Positions 51,697 to 61,120 of a DNA stretch of 64,000 nucleotides are shown piece after piece (position 1 is the stretch's first letter; every line of letters begins with the position of its first letter). The DNA is from Olivibacter oleidegradans (lineage in GTDB: Bacteria > Bacteroidota > Bacteroidia > Sphingobacteriales > Sphingobacteriaceae): the NCBI RefSeq assembly GCF_042432805.1, contig NZ_JBHLWO010000001.1, positions 1,054,001-1,118,000 on the forward strand, read 5' to 3'. The notes under the pieces were generated by a model, which was not told where the DNA came from, searched no databases, and saw only the letters and a list, made by a program, of their open reading frames with translations. Made by a program: the position numbers and the translations under genes.

Positions 51697-52713
51697 ATGT
51701 GGAAATATCGGATCTTTTGTTTGCTGCTGCTCACTTCTTGCCGGTATGAGAGAAGAGCACAGCCTGCATTTTACTTCTGGAAAACACAATACCAACAGCG
51801 GGAACAAGAGCACACGGCCCTTCGTAAGTTAGGCGTTAATCAGCTGTTTGTACGGATAATGGACGTCGATTTGGACGAAACCGGAAAGGCTGTTCCTGTT
51901 TCGCCGATTACTTTCAGAAACAACCTACCTGACTCCATCGATATTGTGCCTGTTGTTTACATCGTGAACAATGTCTTACGACAACAATCGGAACAGACAT
52001 TAACCATACTCGCCAATCGAATTTTAGCATTTACCGAGGCGAAAGTAAAACAAAGCGGTAAAGATAAATTTACAGAACTGCAAATTGACTGTGATTGGAC
52101 GCAAACGACACGTGAAACCTATTTTTTGCTGTTAAGAAAAATGAAAGCCCTGCTGGTAGATAAGGCTGTTACCTTGAGTGCAACGCTACGCTTACACCAA
52201 ATAAAAAATAGACACGCGAGCGGTATACCACCGGTGGATAAAGTACTGCTAATGTGCTATAATATGGGAAACTTGCGTAAATATGGTATGCAAAACTCCA
52301 TTCTGGACATGAAAGAGATGACCACCTATTTAAAAGATTTCCTGGGAAGTTACCCTTTGCCGATCGACGTTGCTTTACCTTTGTTCAGCTGGTCGGTGGT
52401 TTTTAGAGATAAACAATATGTGGGTATCTCTAAGCATCTCGACAGTTGGTCTTTGGCTGATACGAGCCTGTTTTATCGGCAAGAGGGCACACCCTTGTAC
52501 CACTTAAAGCGAAATCTTCCAAAAGCCGGATTGCGGGTAAACGATGTGATTAGAAAAGAAGAAGTGAGTGTGCAGGATTTATTTGCTGCTTCTGATTTTT
52601 TATCTCGATATTTGCCTCGAAAGGATCTGAAGGTGCTTTTTTACCACCTAGATGCCGACCTATTAAATCGCTTTTCGGATGAACAACTACAAGAAATTAT
52701 CGATCGCTTTTAG
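51697..52713 (+). CDS. Lipoprotein of unknown function, possible TIM-barrel (DUF3142-like)
   Basis: 338-aa protein with lipobox LLLTSC (Cys15). Alternating strands and helices such as GVNQLFVRIMDVDLDE, LQIDCDWTQTTRETYFLLLRKMK, TLSATLRLHQI and VLLMCYNMGNL resemble a TIM barrel of the DUF3142 or glycosidase-like type, but I cannot confirm a family. It lies immediately after the S9 peptidase and its 3' end overlaps the start of the 809-aa gene by 35 bp, indicating translational coupling with that gene. Confidence 0.55.
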   Translation: MWKYRIFCLLLLTSCRYERRAQPAFYFWKTQYQQREQEHTALRKLGVNQLFVRIMDVDLDETGKAVPVSPITFRNNLPDSIDIVPVVYIVNNVLRQQSEQTLTILANRILAFTEAKVKQSGKDKFTELQIDCDWTQTTRETYFLLLRKMKALLVDKAVTLSATLRLHQIKNRHASGIPPVDKVLLMCYNMGNLRKYGMQNSILDMKEMTTYLKDFLGSYPLPIDVALPLFSWSVVFRDKQYVGISKHLDSWSLADTSLFYRQEGTPLYHLKRNLPKAGLRVNDVIRKEEVSVQDLFAASDFLSRYLPRKDLKVLFYHLDADLLNRFSDEQLQEIIDRF

Positions 52714-55108
52714 TTTTTTTATACTTCTGTTTTATGGCGAAATTGCAATCAATATTGCTTGCGGTCCGGAACCCGATCCTTATGATTATTACGTTTCCTA
52801 TTTTCACAATGACATACAGGGAGATACCTATGCCGCATTTTCTTTTACCGATTTAAGTTTTTTGTACAGTGAGGATGAGCCGCAAAAGGAGAGCCAGATA
52901 AATTGTGATGAGTGGGCTCAATATTTGGGCGGAGATGTAAAGGCAACGGATGTATTTTCCGTAATGTATCGAGCAGATAACAAGACAGACTCGTTGATCA
53001 GTGCTTGGAGGACGAAAAAAAGCATAACCCTGCCAGATACGTTGAAAGATAATACTTTTTTACAAGCTATTGCGAAGCATAAGAGCGCATTCGATTATTA
53101 TTTATTTGCCAAAGACTGTGAGGAGGCTTCTGCCTATGCATATGATATGTGGGATCCGGCACCTCGAGATACAACATCGATGGATTCGTTGGCTGAAAAG
53201 GCCATAAAGCGATTGAAGAAGGTTAAGCGCGACGAATTTTTACGTTTACGATATGCTTACCAAGCGGCAAGAATGTACCATTATTCAGCACGCTATGAAA
53301 AATGTTTGGCGGTCTATGAAGACTATATCGAACCGCTGTCTTATCGGAGCGCGGTACGGGGGTGGGCCTTGGCCTTAAAAGCCGGAGCCCTAAGGTGGTT
53401 GGGCGACAAAGAACAAGCGGCTTTTCTTTTTTCGAAGGTTTTTGAAAGTAATCCGGAAAGAAGAATCCAGGCTTATAAGAATTATCACTACATTGACGTG
53501 AGCACGCCATCGGTTCTTGCCTTGGCAAAATCAAAAGAAGAACAGGCAGTAATTTGGAGCATAGAGGGTTTTAACAATCCGAGTTTGAATCTCCATACGC
53601 TTGATACGGTATATAAGCTGGCTCCCACCAGTGTTTTAAACGGGGTGTTATTAATAAGGGAAATGAATAAGCTGGAAGGGTACCTAAATGAGTCACCCCT
53701 CAGCAATGATGTTTATGGATATCGGAATTATTATTACGGAAGCGATTCGTTGCAGCTGAAAGCTAAAAGTTATGCCGATAGTTTATTTCGCTTCTCGCTT
53801 CACTTAGCAAGTGACAAAAAATACCGAGAACCAGCCTTCGCGACGATTGCGGCAGCGTACATCAGTTGGATGCAAGGAGAAAATAAGAGAGCTTTTGATC
53901 TTTTACAACAATTAAATCCGGAACATCTATCACCCAAGTTACAGGATCAATACCGCATTACAGAATTATTGGTACAAGCCAGTAATATAAAAAAGGGAGA
54001 TAATTTTAACCCAAATGCGCTGGTACCGGCTTTAAAATGGCTGGATGAGAAATGCATAGTTGAGCGGAAGGATAAGGTTGATAGCTTTTATGGGCAAAAA
54101 GATTTACGCTTTAGTCGAACAACGAGGCATTTTTATCAAAGTTTATTAGCTCCAAAATATCTAGCACTGCAGGATACGGCTATGGCCGCTATTTTGATGG
54201 TAAAAGGCGATTTAGAATGGAATCATAGCCATACGCGTGATTCGCTTTTTAAATACAGCTCTAGTGAAACGATTAATTTTTGGCGGCAACAATTAACGCC
54301 TACATCATTGTTGCGTATAAAGACATTAAAAGAAAATACCCCGAAAGATGGGTTGACGGAGTATTTAGTGAAAGTACTGCCTGCTCTTCCAAATGATGAT
54401 TATTATGAGCTTTTGGGAACCGGTTATCTCCGAACACATGAATACGATAAGGCAGTCGCTGCTTTCGACAAGCTAAGTCCAAACTATAAATTCTGGGTGG
54501 CATCTGATTGGTATGGCTCGAGTGAGGACGCTGCATTACACGCTGACCCATTTTTAACCACGATTAACGATTACCCGAAGGCCTATGCAGACAGGGGATT
54601 AAATAAGAAGGAATTTGCTGAGCAGATGGCTATGTGGCAACGGAAAATAAAATCAAATCCGAAAAATGCAGCTAAATACTACTTTGCGATGGCTAATGGT
54701 GTTTATCAAACGGGAATCTTTGGTAATTCTTGGTATCTTATCAGCTATAGCTGGAGCCATTTGGATGCTTATGTATCAGGTACGAATTACTATGATGACG
54801 ACTATAAGCATGCAAAACAAGCGATCATTTGGTATGAAAAGGCACGATCCTTAAGTAAGGATGTAAATTTTAAAGCAACATGTACCTTTATGCTGGCTAA
54901 ATGCGAGCAAAAGAAATATGGTTATCGTTCAGTGAATGATTACTATTCGAGCCATAATTATGGCGAACCTGATCCCTTGTGGTTATTTAGCATGAAAAAT
55001 AAATATTTTGTTGAGTTAGAAAAATACTATAAAGGGACTGTGTTTTATAATCAAGCACTGGGTGAATGCAGCTATTTGAGCGACTTTATAAGCGCTAGAT
55101 CCAAATAG
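52679..55108 (+). CDS. Exported helical-repeat (TPR-like) protein of unknown function
   Basis: 809-aa protein: hydrophobic N-terminus (SIAFSFFILLFYGEIAINIACG, probably signal or lipoprotein), an acidic aromatic region (PDPYDYYVSYFHNDI) and long stretches of TPR-like helices (RYEKCLAVYEDY, KAGALRWLGDKEQAAFLF, EYDKAVAAFDKL). Composition is rich in Tyr and Asp. No catalytic motif is seen and I know no characterised homologue. The ATG lies inside the preceding lipoprotein gene (35-bp overlap), so the pair is a translationally coupled unit. Confidence 0.7.
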   Translation: MNNYKKLSIAFSFFILLFYGEIAINIACGPEPDPYDYYVSYFHNDIQGDTYAAFSFTDLSFLYSEDEPQKESQINCDEWAQYLGGDVKATDVFSVMYRADNKTDSLISAWRTKKSITLPDTLKDNTFLQAIAKHKSAFDYYLFAKDCEEASAYAYDMWDPAPRDTTSMDSLAEKAIKRLKKVKRDEFLRLRYAYQAARMYHYSARYEKCLAVYEDYIEPLSYRSAVRGWALALKAGALRWLGDKEQAAFLFSKVFESNPERRIQAYKNYHYIDVSTPSVLALAKSKEEQAVIWSIEGFNNPSLNLHTLDTVYKLAPTSVLNGVLLIREMNKLEGYLNESPLSNDVYGYRNYYYGSDSLQLKAKSYADSLFRFSLHLASDKKYREPAFATIAAAYISWMQGENKRAFDLLQQLNPEHLSPKLQDQYRITELLVQASNIKKGDNFNPNALVPALKWLDEKCIVERKDKVDSFYGQKDLRFSRTTRHFYQSLLAPKYLALQDTAMAAILMVKGDLEWNHSHTRDSLFKYSSSETINFWRQQLTPTSLLRIKTLKENTPKDGLTEYLVKVLPALPNDDYYELLGTGYLRTHEYDKAVAAFDKLSPNYKFWVASDWYGSSEDAALHADPFLTTINDYPKAYADRGLNKKEFAEQMAMWQRKIKSNPKNAAKYYFAMANGVYQTGIFGNSWYLISYSWSHLDAYVSGTNYYDDDYKHAKQAIIWYEKARSLSKDVNFKATCTFMLAKCEQKKYGYRSVNDYYSSHNYGEPDPLWLFSMKNKYFVELEKYYKGTVFYNQALGECSYLSDFISARSK

Positions 55109-55125
55109 CTATTCTTTATCGGCTA

Positions 55126-56043
55126 TTAGGCTCTGCTATCATTCCCATGGTATATACTTAGGTAACTCTCGTAGCGGCTTGTTTCGATTTCTCCTTCTTC
55201 CAGTGCTCCTAATACGGCGCAGCCGGGTTCGTTGATATGCCTGCAATTATTAAATCTACACTGGTTCATCAGTGCACGCATTTCAGGAAAAAAATGACTG
55301 AGCTCTTGTTGCTCGATATCGATTACGCCAAATTCCTGAATACCGGGAGTGTCAATGATATAACCGCCTTGTATTAAAGGCAGCATTTCGGCAAAGGTTG
55401 TTGTATGTTTTCCCTTATCTGACCAATCGGATATTTTTCCGGTACGGAGAGAAGCTTCCGGTATGAGTCGATTAATGAGTGTTGACTTTCCAACGCCGCT
55501 ATGTCCCGAAATCAGCGTTACTTTATGCGTCAAAGACGCCTCTATAGCATCTATATTAATGCCTTTTAAAGCCGAAATTTCAAAGCAAGGATAACCGAGA
55601 TGTTCATAAATTGATCGATAGTCGGCTAGTATTTCCAAACCTTCTTCGCTAAAAAGGTCAAGCTTATTAAACAATATACCGGCTGGGATATCATAGGCTT
55701 CCGCTGTCACTAAAAATCGATCAATAAAACCCAGCGAAGTTGGCGGTGAAGCTAAAGTAACTACTAAGTAAGCTTGGTCTAAATTGGCTGCAATAATTTG
55801 CGCCTGTTTCGATAAATTGACCGATTTACGAATCATATAATTCTTTCGGTCGTATAATTGGATAATAACAGCAGTTTCTTGCTCGGGTTCAGGTTCAATT
55901 TCAACCCAATCACCTACAGCGATCGGGTTGGTCGTTTTAATGTCCTTTGTGCGGAATTTGCCCTTTATGCGACATTCATAGCTTGTTCCTCCCGCTGAAA
56001 CGGTATACCAACTGCCGGTAGATTTTGTAACAAGCCCTTTCAT
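55126..56043 (-). CDS. rsgA: Ribosome small-subunit-dependent GTPase A
   Basis: 305-aa circularly permuted GTPase for late 30S maturation. OB-fold at the N-terminus, then G4 NKLD (126-129) before G1 GHSGVGKS (180-187) and G3 DTPG (231-234), the hallmark order. The C-terminal zinc finger uses Cys262, Cys267, His269 and Cys275. The ATG follows the gltX stop codon without a spacer (TAA-ATG), so translation is probably coupled. Confidence 0.96.
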   Translation of the reverse strand: MKGLVTKSTGSWYTVSAGGTSYECRIKGKFRTKDIKTTNPIAVGDWVEIEPEPEQETAVIIQLYDRKNYMIRKSVNLSKQAQIIAANLDQAYLVVTLASPPTSLGFIDRFLVTAEAYDIPAGILFNKLDLFSEEGLEILADYRSIYEHLGYPCFEISALKGINIDAIEASLTHKVTLISGHSGVGKSTLINRLIPEASLRTGKISDWSDKGKHTTTFAEMLPLIQGGYIIDTPGIQEFGVIDIEQQELSHFFPEMRALMNQCRFNNCRHINEPGCAVLGALEEGEIETSRYESYLSIYHGNDSRA

Positions 56044-57567
56044 TTATCCTAAAATAGCGGCGAATCCCTTTTTCATCCGTTCGATCGTCTCATCTCGGCC
56101 GAGCAATTTTGCTATATCGAATACATGAGGTCCGAATTTACCGCCAACCAGCATAATGCGTAGTGGGAGCATTAGCTCTCCCAATTTTAACCCACTGGAT
56201 AGGATCGCATCTTTATAATATTGTTCCAGCGCTTCTGTTTTCCATGGTTCAAAGGTAGTGAGTGCAGGAATAATGGTGTTAAAAAAGTTTGTCTTTTCAT
56301 CACTCCATTTTTTTTGTATAGCTTCTATATCGTAGGTGGTAGGTGGTATAAAGAAGAAAGAAGCTTGTTCCCAAAAATCCTCAATAAAAGTGAGGCGGTC
56401 TTTTACTAATGCTAATACCTCTATCAGATAATCATCTGCCACATCCCTTATGCCGTGTGTCTCCAAGACAGCTTTAACCATCGGAAGAAGCTTTTCATTT
56501 CCGCTACGCTTGATCCATTCATGATTGAACCATTTCGCTTTCTCGAAATCAAACTTCGCTCCTGCTTTACTGATTCGCTCAATTGAAAACTTGTCGATGA
56601 GTTCGTCAAGCGTAAAAATCTCCTGATCGGTGCCATCATTCCAACCGAGTAACGCCAGCATATTAATAAAAGCTTCCGGAAGAAAACCAAGCTCGCGAAA
56701 GCCTTTGGTGAGATCGCCCGTTTTTGGATCGGTCCAATTCATGGCATAAACGGGGAATCCCAACCGATCTCCGTCGCGCTTGCTAAGCTTTCCATTTCCA
56801 TCCGGTTTTAAAATTAATGGAAAATGAGCCCATTGCGGCATTTGTTGCTTCCAGCCAAGATATTCCCATAGTAATAAATGAACCGGGGCTGAAGGTAACC
56901 ATTCTTCGCCTCTGAAAGCATGTGTGATTTTCATTTGATAGTCGTCTACTACCACAGCTAAGTGATAAGTAGGCATGCCATCTGCTTTCAAGAGTACTTT
57001 GTCGTCTACTAAAGAAGTATCAAAATTGACCGCCCCTCTAATCATATCATGGAAGCCGATCGTTTCTCCTACAGGCATCTTTATACGAATGACATGCGGC
57101 GTGCCGGTGGCCAAAAGTTCTTCTACTTCCTTTGCATCCAAACTGAGTGAGTTACGTAACTGCAGTCGATTCTCATGGCTATATTTAAAATTCGGAATAA
57201 GTTGGCGTTGGGCATCCAGCTCCTCCGGTGTATCGAACGCATAATAAGCATGACCGCTTGCTACCAATTGTTCTGCAAAGGTGCGGTATCGATCTTTCCG
57301 TTCACTTTGCCTATAGGGAGCATAGGGCCCGCCATGTACAGGACTTTCATCGGGTGTCAAGCCGCACCAAGCTAAGCAAGACAGAATATATTCTTCAGCG
57401 CCAGGTACATATCGCGTTTGATCGGTATCCTCGATTCTTAATACAAACTCACCGCCCTGGCTTTTAGCAAAAAGATAGTTAAACAAAACAGTGCGTACAC
57501 CGCCAAGATGTAGGCCACCCGTCGGACTGGGTGCAAACCGTACCCTAACTTTATTCTCTATAGACAT
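56044..57567 (-). CDS. gltX: Glutamyl-tRNA synthetase
   Basis: 507-aa class I synthetase. APSPTGGLHLGG (HIGH-type motif, residues 10-21) and GKLSKRDG (KMSKS-type) are intact; the anticodon-binding helical domain fills the C-terminal third. ATG 57567 begins MSIENKVRVRFAPSPTG, the normal N-terminus; the frame extends 12 codons further without support. A consensus promoter ends just 6 bases before this ATG, predicting a leaderless or nearly leaderless transcript. It is followed directly by rsgA. Confidence 0.96.
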   Translation of the reverse strand: MSIENKVRVRFAPSPTGGLHLGGVRTVLFNYLFAKSQGGEFVLRIEDTDQTRYVPGAEEYILSCLAWCGLTPDESPVHGGPYAPYRQSERKDRYRTFAEQLVASGHAYYAFDTPEELDAQRQLIPNFKYSHENRLQLRNSLSLDAKEVEELLATGTPHVIRIKMPVGETIGFHDMIRGAVNFDTSLVDDKVLLKADGMPTYHLAVVVDDYQMKITHAFRGEEWLPSAPVHLLLWEYLGWKQQMPQWAHFPLILKPDGNGKLSKRDGDRLGFPVYAMNWTDPKTGDLTKGFRELGFLPEAFINMLALLGWNDGTDQEIFTLDELIDKFSIERISKAGAKFDFEKAKWFNHEWIKRSGNEKLLPMVKAVLETHGIRDVADDYLIEVLALVKDRLTFIEDFWEQASFFFIPPTTYDIEAIQKKWSDEKTNFFNTIIPALTTFEPWKTEALEQYYKDAILSSGLKLGELMLPLRIMLVGGKFGPHVFDIAKLLGRDETIERMKKGFAAILG

Positions 57568-57572
57568 AAGCG

Positions 57573-57603
57573 CAAACTTAGATAAAAGGCTTTGGATATG
57601 CAA
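57573..57603 (-). promoter_or_regulatory. Promoter of gltX-rsgA
   Basis: On the minus strand TTG (57603-57601) and TAAGTTTG (57580-57573) with a 20-base spacer; the gltX ATG begins at 57567. Confidence 0.6.
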
Positions 57604-57667
57604 TCTTCACAGTGTCATATCCATTTTTTAATCATTTTGCATAAAATTTGTACTTTGCACCTTTCTA

Positions 57668-57780
57668 GTTATTAGTTGGTCGTTGTTGTTTATTGATTTT
57701 AGGTTTATAGGGTTAACCTTGTATTAAATCACTTAAACCGAGGGCGGACAACCAATAACAAAGAACTAATAACGAATTAA
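57668..57780. repeat. Split 7-bp inverted array between gltX and the histidine kinase
   Basis: Left arm 57668-57695 has GTTATTA, GTTGGTC and two further heptads; right arm 57753-57780 has CAATAAC, AAAGAAC, TAATAAC and GAATTAA in register, ending exactly at the kinase ATG. The 57-base centre is not repetitive. Confidence 0.7.
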
Positions 57781-59010
57781 ATGAATCCATATCAGCATAG
57801 TCAACGGTGGAAATTTTTATTACTCATATTCGCTGCAATTATTGCAACGGCATCCCTTTGGTATACAAATTTTCTGGTCCAAAACCTTTCGGAAGCAGAA
57901 CGCACGAAGGCATCTGTTTGGGCAATTAGTACGCGAAATATGTACGCCATGCCGGATGTGAACGATGAGTACATAACCTATATCTATAGCGTTCGGGATA
58001 GCTTAAAGGTACCGGCGATCATTACCGATTCAAAAGACAGCATTATCTACTACCGCGGTCTCGACTCAACAAAGACCTTGTACAACGTGACCGGAGAAAA
58101 TCAAGGAACAAACCTCCCGAAGTATGATCCTGAATATTTCGATTATCAACTGGCCATTATGAAAGAAAGGCACCCACCGATAGAAATTGAATTGTCCGGT
58201 GGAGAAAAATGGTATGTTTACTATAAAGACTCCCTGTTGCTCACCCAATTGCGTGTATTTCCCTATGTTCAATTAACGCTCATTGCTATATTTCTCGGTA
58301 TCGCTTATACGGTATTTAACAGCATGCGAAAATCGGAGCAGAATCAAGTATGGGTGGGGTTGGCCAAAGAAACCGCACACCAACTGGGAACACCGATTTC
58401 GTCACTTATGGCATGGCTCGAGTTGATGAAGGCGAAATTTGATGCGGAAGAAGATCCTTTGCTGATAGAGATGGAAAATGATGTGAAACGTCTGGAAATT
58501 GTAGCAGACCGATTTTCTAAAATCGGCTCTAAACCGGTGCTTGAGAATCATGCTGTCTACCCGGTAGTCAGTAATTTTGTGCGTTATTTTAAAGTTCGCA
58601 CGAGTGATAAAATCAAATTTTCCGTATCAGGCGATAAAACTGTCGAGGCGCAATTGAGCGTTCCTTTATTTGACTGGGTGATCGAAAATATCTTAAAGAA
58701 TGCAGCCAATGCCATCGAATCGGCAGGTGAAATTAATATAATTATCAGTGAAAATATTGCTAAAGAGCAGATATTTATTGATATTAGCGACACAGGAAAA
58801 GGTATCCCAAGAAATAAATTCGATGCAGTCTTTCAACCGGGATATACAACTCGAAAGCGGGGATGGGGCCTTGGTCTCTCCTTAACTAAGCGAATAATTG
58901 AAAATTACCATAAAGGACAAATTTTTGTTAAGGATTCGGAAGTAGGAAAAGGAACTACCTTTAGAATCGTATTAAAAAGCAGTTTAACCTATGAGCCAGC
59001 TAAAATCTGA
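57781..59010 (+). CDS. Sensor histidine kinase, orphan
   Basis: 409-aa inner-membrane kinase. Two transmembrane helices (about 11-30 and 160-180) flank a small periplasmic sensor with no recognised fold. HisKA: His200 in AKETAHQLGTPISSLMAW; ATPase: NAANAIES (N box), DISDTGKGI (G1) and GWGLGLSLTKRII (G2). No response regulator lies nearby. The 3' end overlaps the DinB gene by 20 bp. Confidence 0.92.
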   Translation: MNPYQHSQRWKFLLLIFAAIIATASLWYTNFLVQNLSEAERTKASVWAISTRNMYAMPDVNDEYITYIYSVRDSLKVPAIITDSKDSIIYYRGLDSTKTLYNVTGENQGTNLPKYDPEYFDYQLAIMKERHPPIEIELSGGEKWYVYYKDSLLLTQLRVFPYVQLTLIAIFLGIAYTVFNSMRKSEQNQVWVGLAKETAHQLGTPISSLMAWLELMKAKFDAEEDPLLIEMENDVKRLEIVADRFSKIGSKPVLENHAVYPVVSNFVRYFKVRTSDKIKFSVSGDKTVEAQLSVPLFDWVIENILKNAANAIESAGEINIIISENIAKEQIFIDISDTGKGIPRNKFDAVFQPGYTTRKRGWGLGLSLTKRIIENYHKGQIFVKDSEVGKGTTFRIVLKSSLTYEPAKI

Positions 59011-59509
59011 TGAATTCCCGGCCTTTTATGCTACTTACATTGATACCGTTTTTGGCGACGTCATGCACGTACTAAATGAGCAAATTACTAGTTTTCCTGC
59101 ATTTTTAGAGGCCATTCCTGCGGGGCGGTCCGAATATGCCTATGCCGAAGGGAAGTGGACCATAAAGGAAGTGGTTGGGCATGTATTGGATACGGAGCGG
59201 ATCATGGCCTATCGAGCGCTTCGTTTTGCTCGGAACGACACCAAAGCGCTCCCCGGCTTTGAGCAAGAAGACTTTGTTTTAAATGCTCGCTTTAATGAAC
59301 GAAGTTTGGCTTCCTTAGCGGAGGAGTTTGTTTTATTACGGAAATCGAACATGGCCTTGTTCAATACCTTTAACGAAACCGAACTGAATCGAAGGGGTTT
59401 GGCCTCTGATCGTTTAATCAGCGTTCGGGCTTTTCTCTATATCGTTGCCGGACATCTCAATCACCATAAAAATATTATCAAAGAAAGGTATTTGGATACT
59501 ATGGTGTAA
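58991..59509 (+). CDS. DinB/YfiT-like putative metal-dependent hydrolase
   Basis: 172-aa four-helix-bundle protein with the DinB_2 pattern: KWTIKEVVGHVLDTERIMAYRALR and the C-terminal IVAGHLNHHKNIIKERY, supplying the usual His metal ligands. Family members are thiol- or metal-dependent transferases and detoxification enzymes; the substrate is unknown. The ATG lies within the last codons of the kinase gene, so the two are translated together. Confidence 0.88.
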   Translation: MSQLKSDEFPAFYATYIDTVFGDVMHVLNEQITSFPAFLEAIPAGRSEYAYAEGKWTIKEVVGHVLDTERIMAYRALRFARNDTKALPGFEQEDFVLNARFNERSLASLAEEFVLLRKSNMALFNTFNETELNRRGLASDRLISVRAFLYIVAGHLNHHKNIIKERYLDTMV

Positions 59510-59832
59510 TGCCTGTTGGTGATTTTGCTATATATTCGACAACTTTTAAAGCTAATTTTAAAACTATTTAACACCTAAAGTGTTTTTATCATATCAATAA
59601 GGCCAGGTAATGGTTTTGTGATAAGGTTTAGGTTTTTGGAAACGCCCCGATGTGAAATTGAGGCGTTTCTTTTTTTGCCACTAATTTCATCGAAACTTCC
59701 AACTTAAGCAACCGTTTGCATGAATGTTTTTGTTTAAAATATGGAATTATTTTATTAGCCTTGTAAATACAATGTTAAATTTTTTCATATTCAATCTATA
59801 TATTGAAACAAGATACTTAAACTCACTTTCAC
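59510..59832. other. Intergenic region between dinB-like and the sugar transporter
   Basis: 323 bp holding the terminator at 59639-59677 and one copy of the 11-mer TTCGACAACTT (59535-59545). A weak -7-like TAGCCTTG is at 59756-59763. No small gene seen. Confidence 0.45.
59639..59677 (+). terminator. Intrinsic terminator downstream of the kinase-dinB unit
   Basis: GAAACGCC (59639-59646) and GGCGTTTC (59662-59669) with a 15-base loop and a T-run of seven. Confidence 0.85.
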
Positions 59833-61104
59833 ATGAACCAACATCCCAGCGCTAATGTCACGAAAAGCGGTGTAAACCCGATTGTTATTATCGGAGCATT
59901 ATTCTTCATCTTTGGATTTGTTACCTGGCTTAACTCCGTTCTTATTCCATATCTCAAAATTGCTTGCGAACTCAATCATTTTCAATCCTACCTCGTAGCC
60001 TTTGCTTTTTATATAGCATATTTTGTAATGGCTCCTTTATCCACCAAAACATTGAAAATTTTTGGGTTTAAGAACGGTATGTCAGTGGGATTGATAATCG
60101 TAGCAATCGGTGCACTTATTTTTATTCCCGCTGCCATGACAAGGACGTATGCCCTGTTTTTATTGGGCTTATTTGTTCAGGGGAGTGGTCTTGCCATCTT
60201 ACAAACAGCGTCAAATCCTTATATAACTATCCTTGGTCCTGCTGAAAGTGCGGCAAAAAGGATTAGTATTATGGGGATATGTAATAAGTTAGCCGGGGGG
60301 TTGGCTCCGGTTATTTTAGGTACGGTTATGCTCAAAGATGCAGATAAGCTGACCGCTAGAATAGAAACGATGCCGGAAGCGCAGAAGATAGCTGAACTTA
60401 ATGAGTTGGCCTCACGCGTAATTTTTCCTTATATCGCTATAATAGCGGTCCTTGCGCTGCTTGCCCTTTTAATTTATCGTTCCGGTCTTCCAGAAATAGA
60501 TACAGATGCGGAGGACGAAACGGTTGCAACTACGAATGAAGGTAAAAATAGTTTATTTGATTTTCCTCATTTGATCTTGGGTGTTTTTACTTTATTTCTT
60601 TATGTAGGGGTAGAAGTAATGGCAGGCGACACGATCATTAGCTATGGTTCATCTCAAGGAATCGCCTTGGAAACAGCTAAATATTTTACGTTGGGAACCA
60701 TGATCAGTATGGTCATCGGATACATTATAGGTATCGTATGTATACCGAAGTATCTTAAGCAAGAAACCGCAATGAAATTATGCTCTTTGTTGGGATTATT
60801 CCTATCACTCGGCGCTATTTTTACCAGCGGATATGTATCAGTAGCTTGTGTGGCTTTACTGGGCTTGGCCAACTCCCTGGTTTGGCCCGCAATTTGGCCG
60901 TTGGCCTTGGCCGGTTTAGGACGTTTTACCAAGGCGGCTTCTTCTGTATTGGTGATGGGGATATGCGGTGGGGCCTTAATTCCACTTGGCTATGGTGCCT
61001 TAGCCGATGCATGGAATCCCCAACAAGCCTATTGGATTATGGTTCCTTGCTATCTGGTAATTTGGTATTACGCGATTGCCGGCCATAAGCTGGGTAAAAA
61101 ATAA
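59833..61104 (+). CDS. FHS-family sugar MFS transporter (glucose/galactose or fucose type)
   Basis: 423-aa inner-membrane proton symporter with 12 hydrophobic segments. FFIFGFVTWLNSVLIPYLK, QTASNPYITILGP and ANSLVWPAIWPLALAGLGRFTKAAS are signatures of the FucP/GluP group; the exact sugar cannot be read. It ends at a terminator that separates it from the GH123-like gene, but the two probably serve the same sugar supply. Confidence 0.9.
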   Translation: MNQHPSANVTKSGVNPIVIIGALFFIFGFVTWLNSVLIPYLKIACELNHFQSYLVAFAFYIAYFVMAPLSTKTLKIFGFKNGMSVGLIIVAIGALIFIPAAMTRTYALFLLGLFVQGSGLAILQTASNPYITILGPAESAAKRISIMGICNKLAGGLAPVILGTVMLKDADKLTARIETMPEAQKIAELNELASRVIFPYIAIIAVLALLALLIYRSGLPEIDTDAEDETVATTNEGKNSLFDFPHLILGVFTLFLYVGVEVMAGDTIISYGSSQGIALETAKYFTLGTMISMVIGYIIGIVCIPKYLKQETAMKLCSLLGLFLSLGAIFTSGYVSVACVALLGLANSLVWPAIWPLALAGLGRFTKAASSVLVMGICGGALIPLGYGALADAWNPQQAYWIMVPCYLVIWYYAIAGHKLGKK

Positions 61105-61120
61105 CGAATACATACATACC

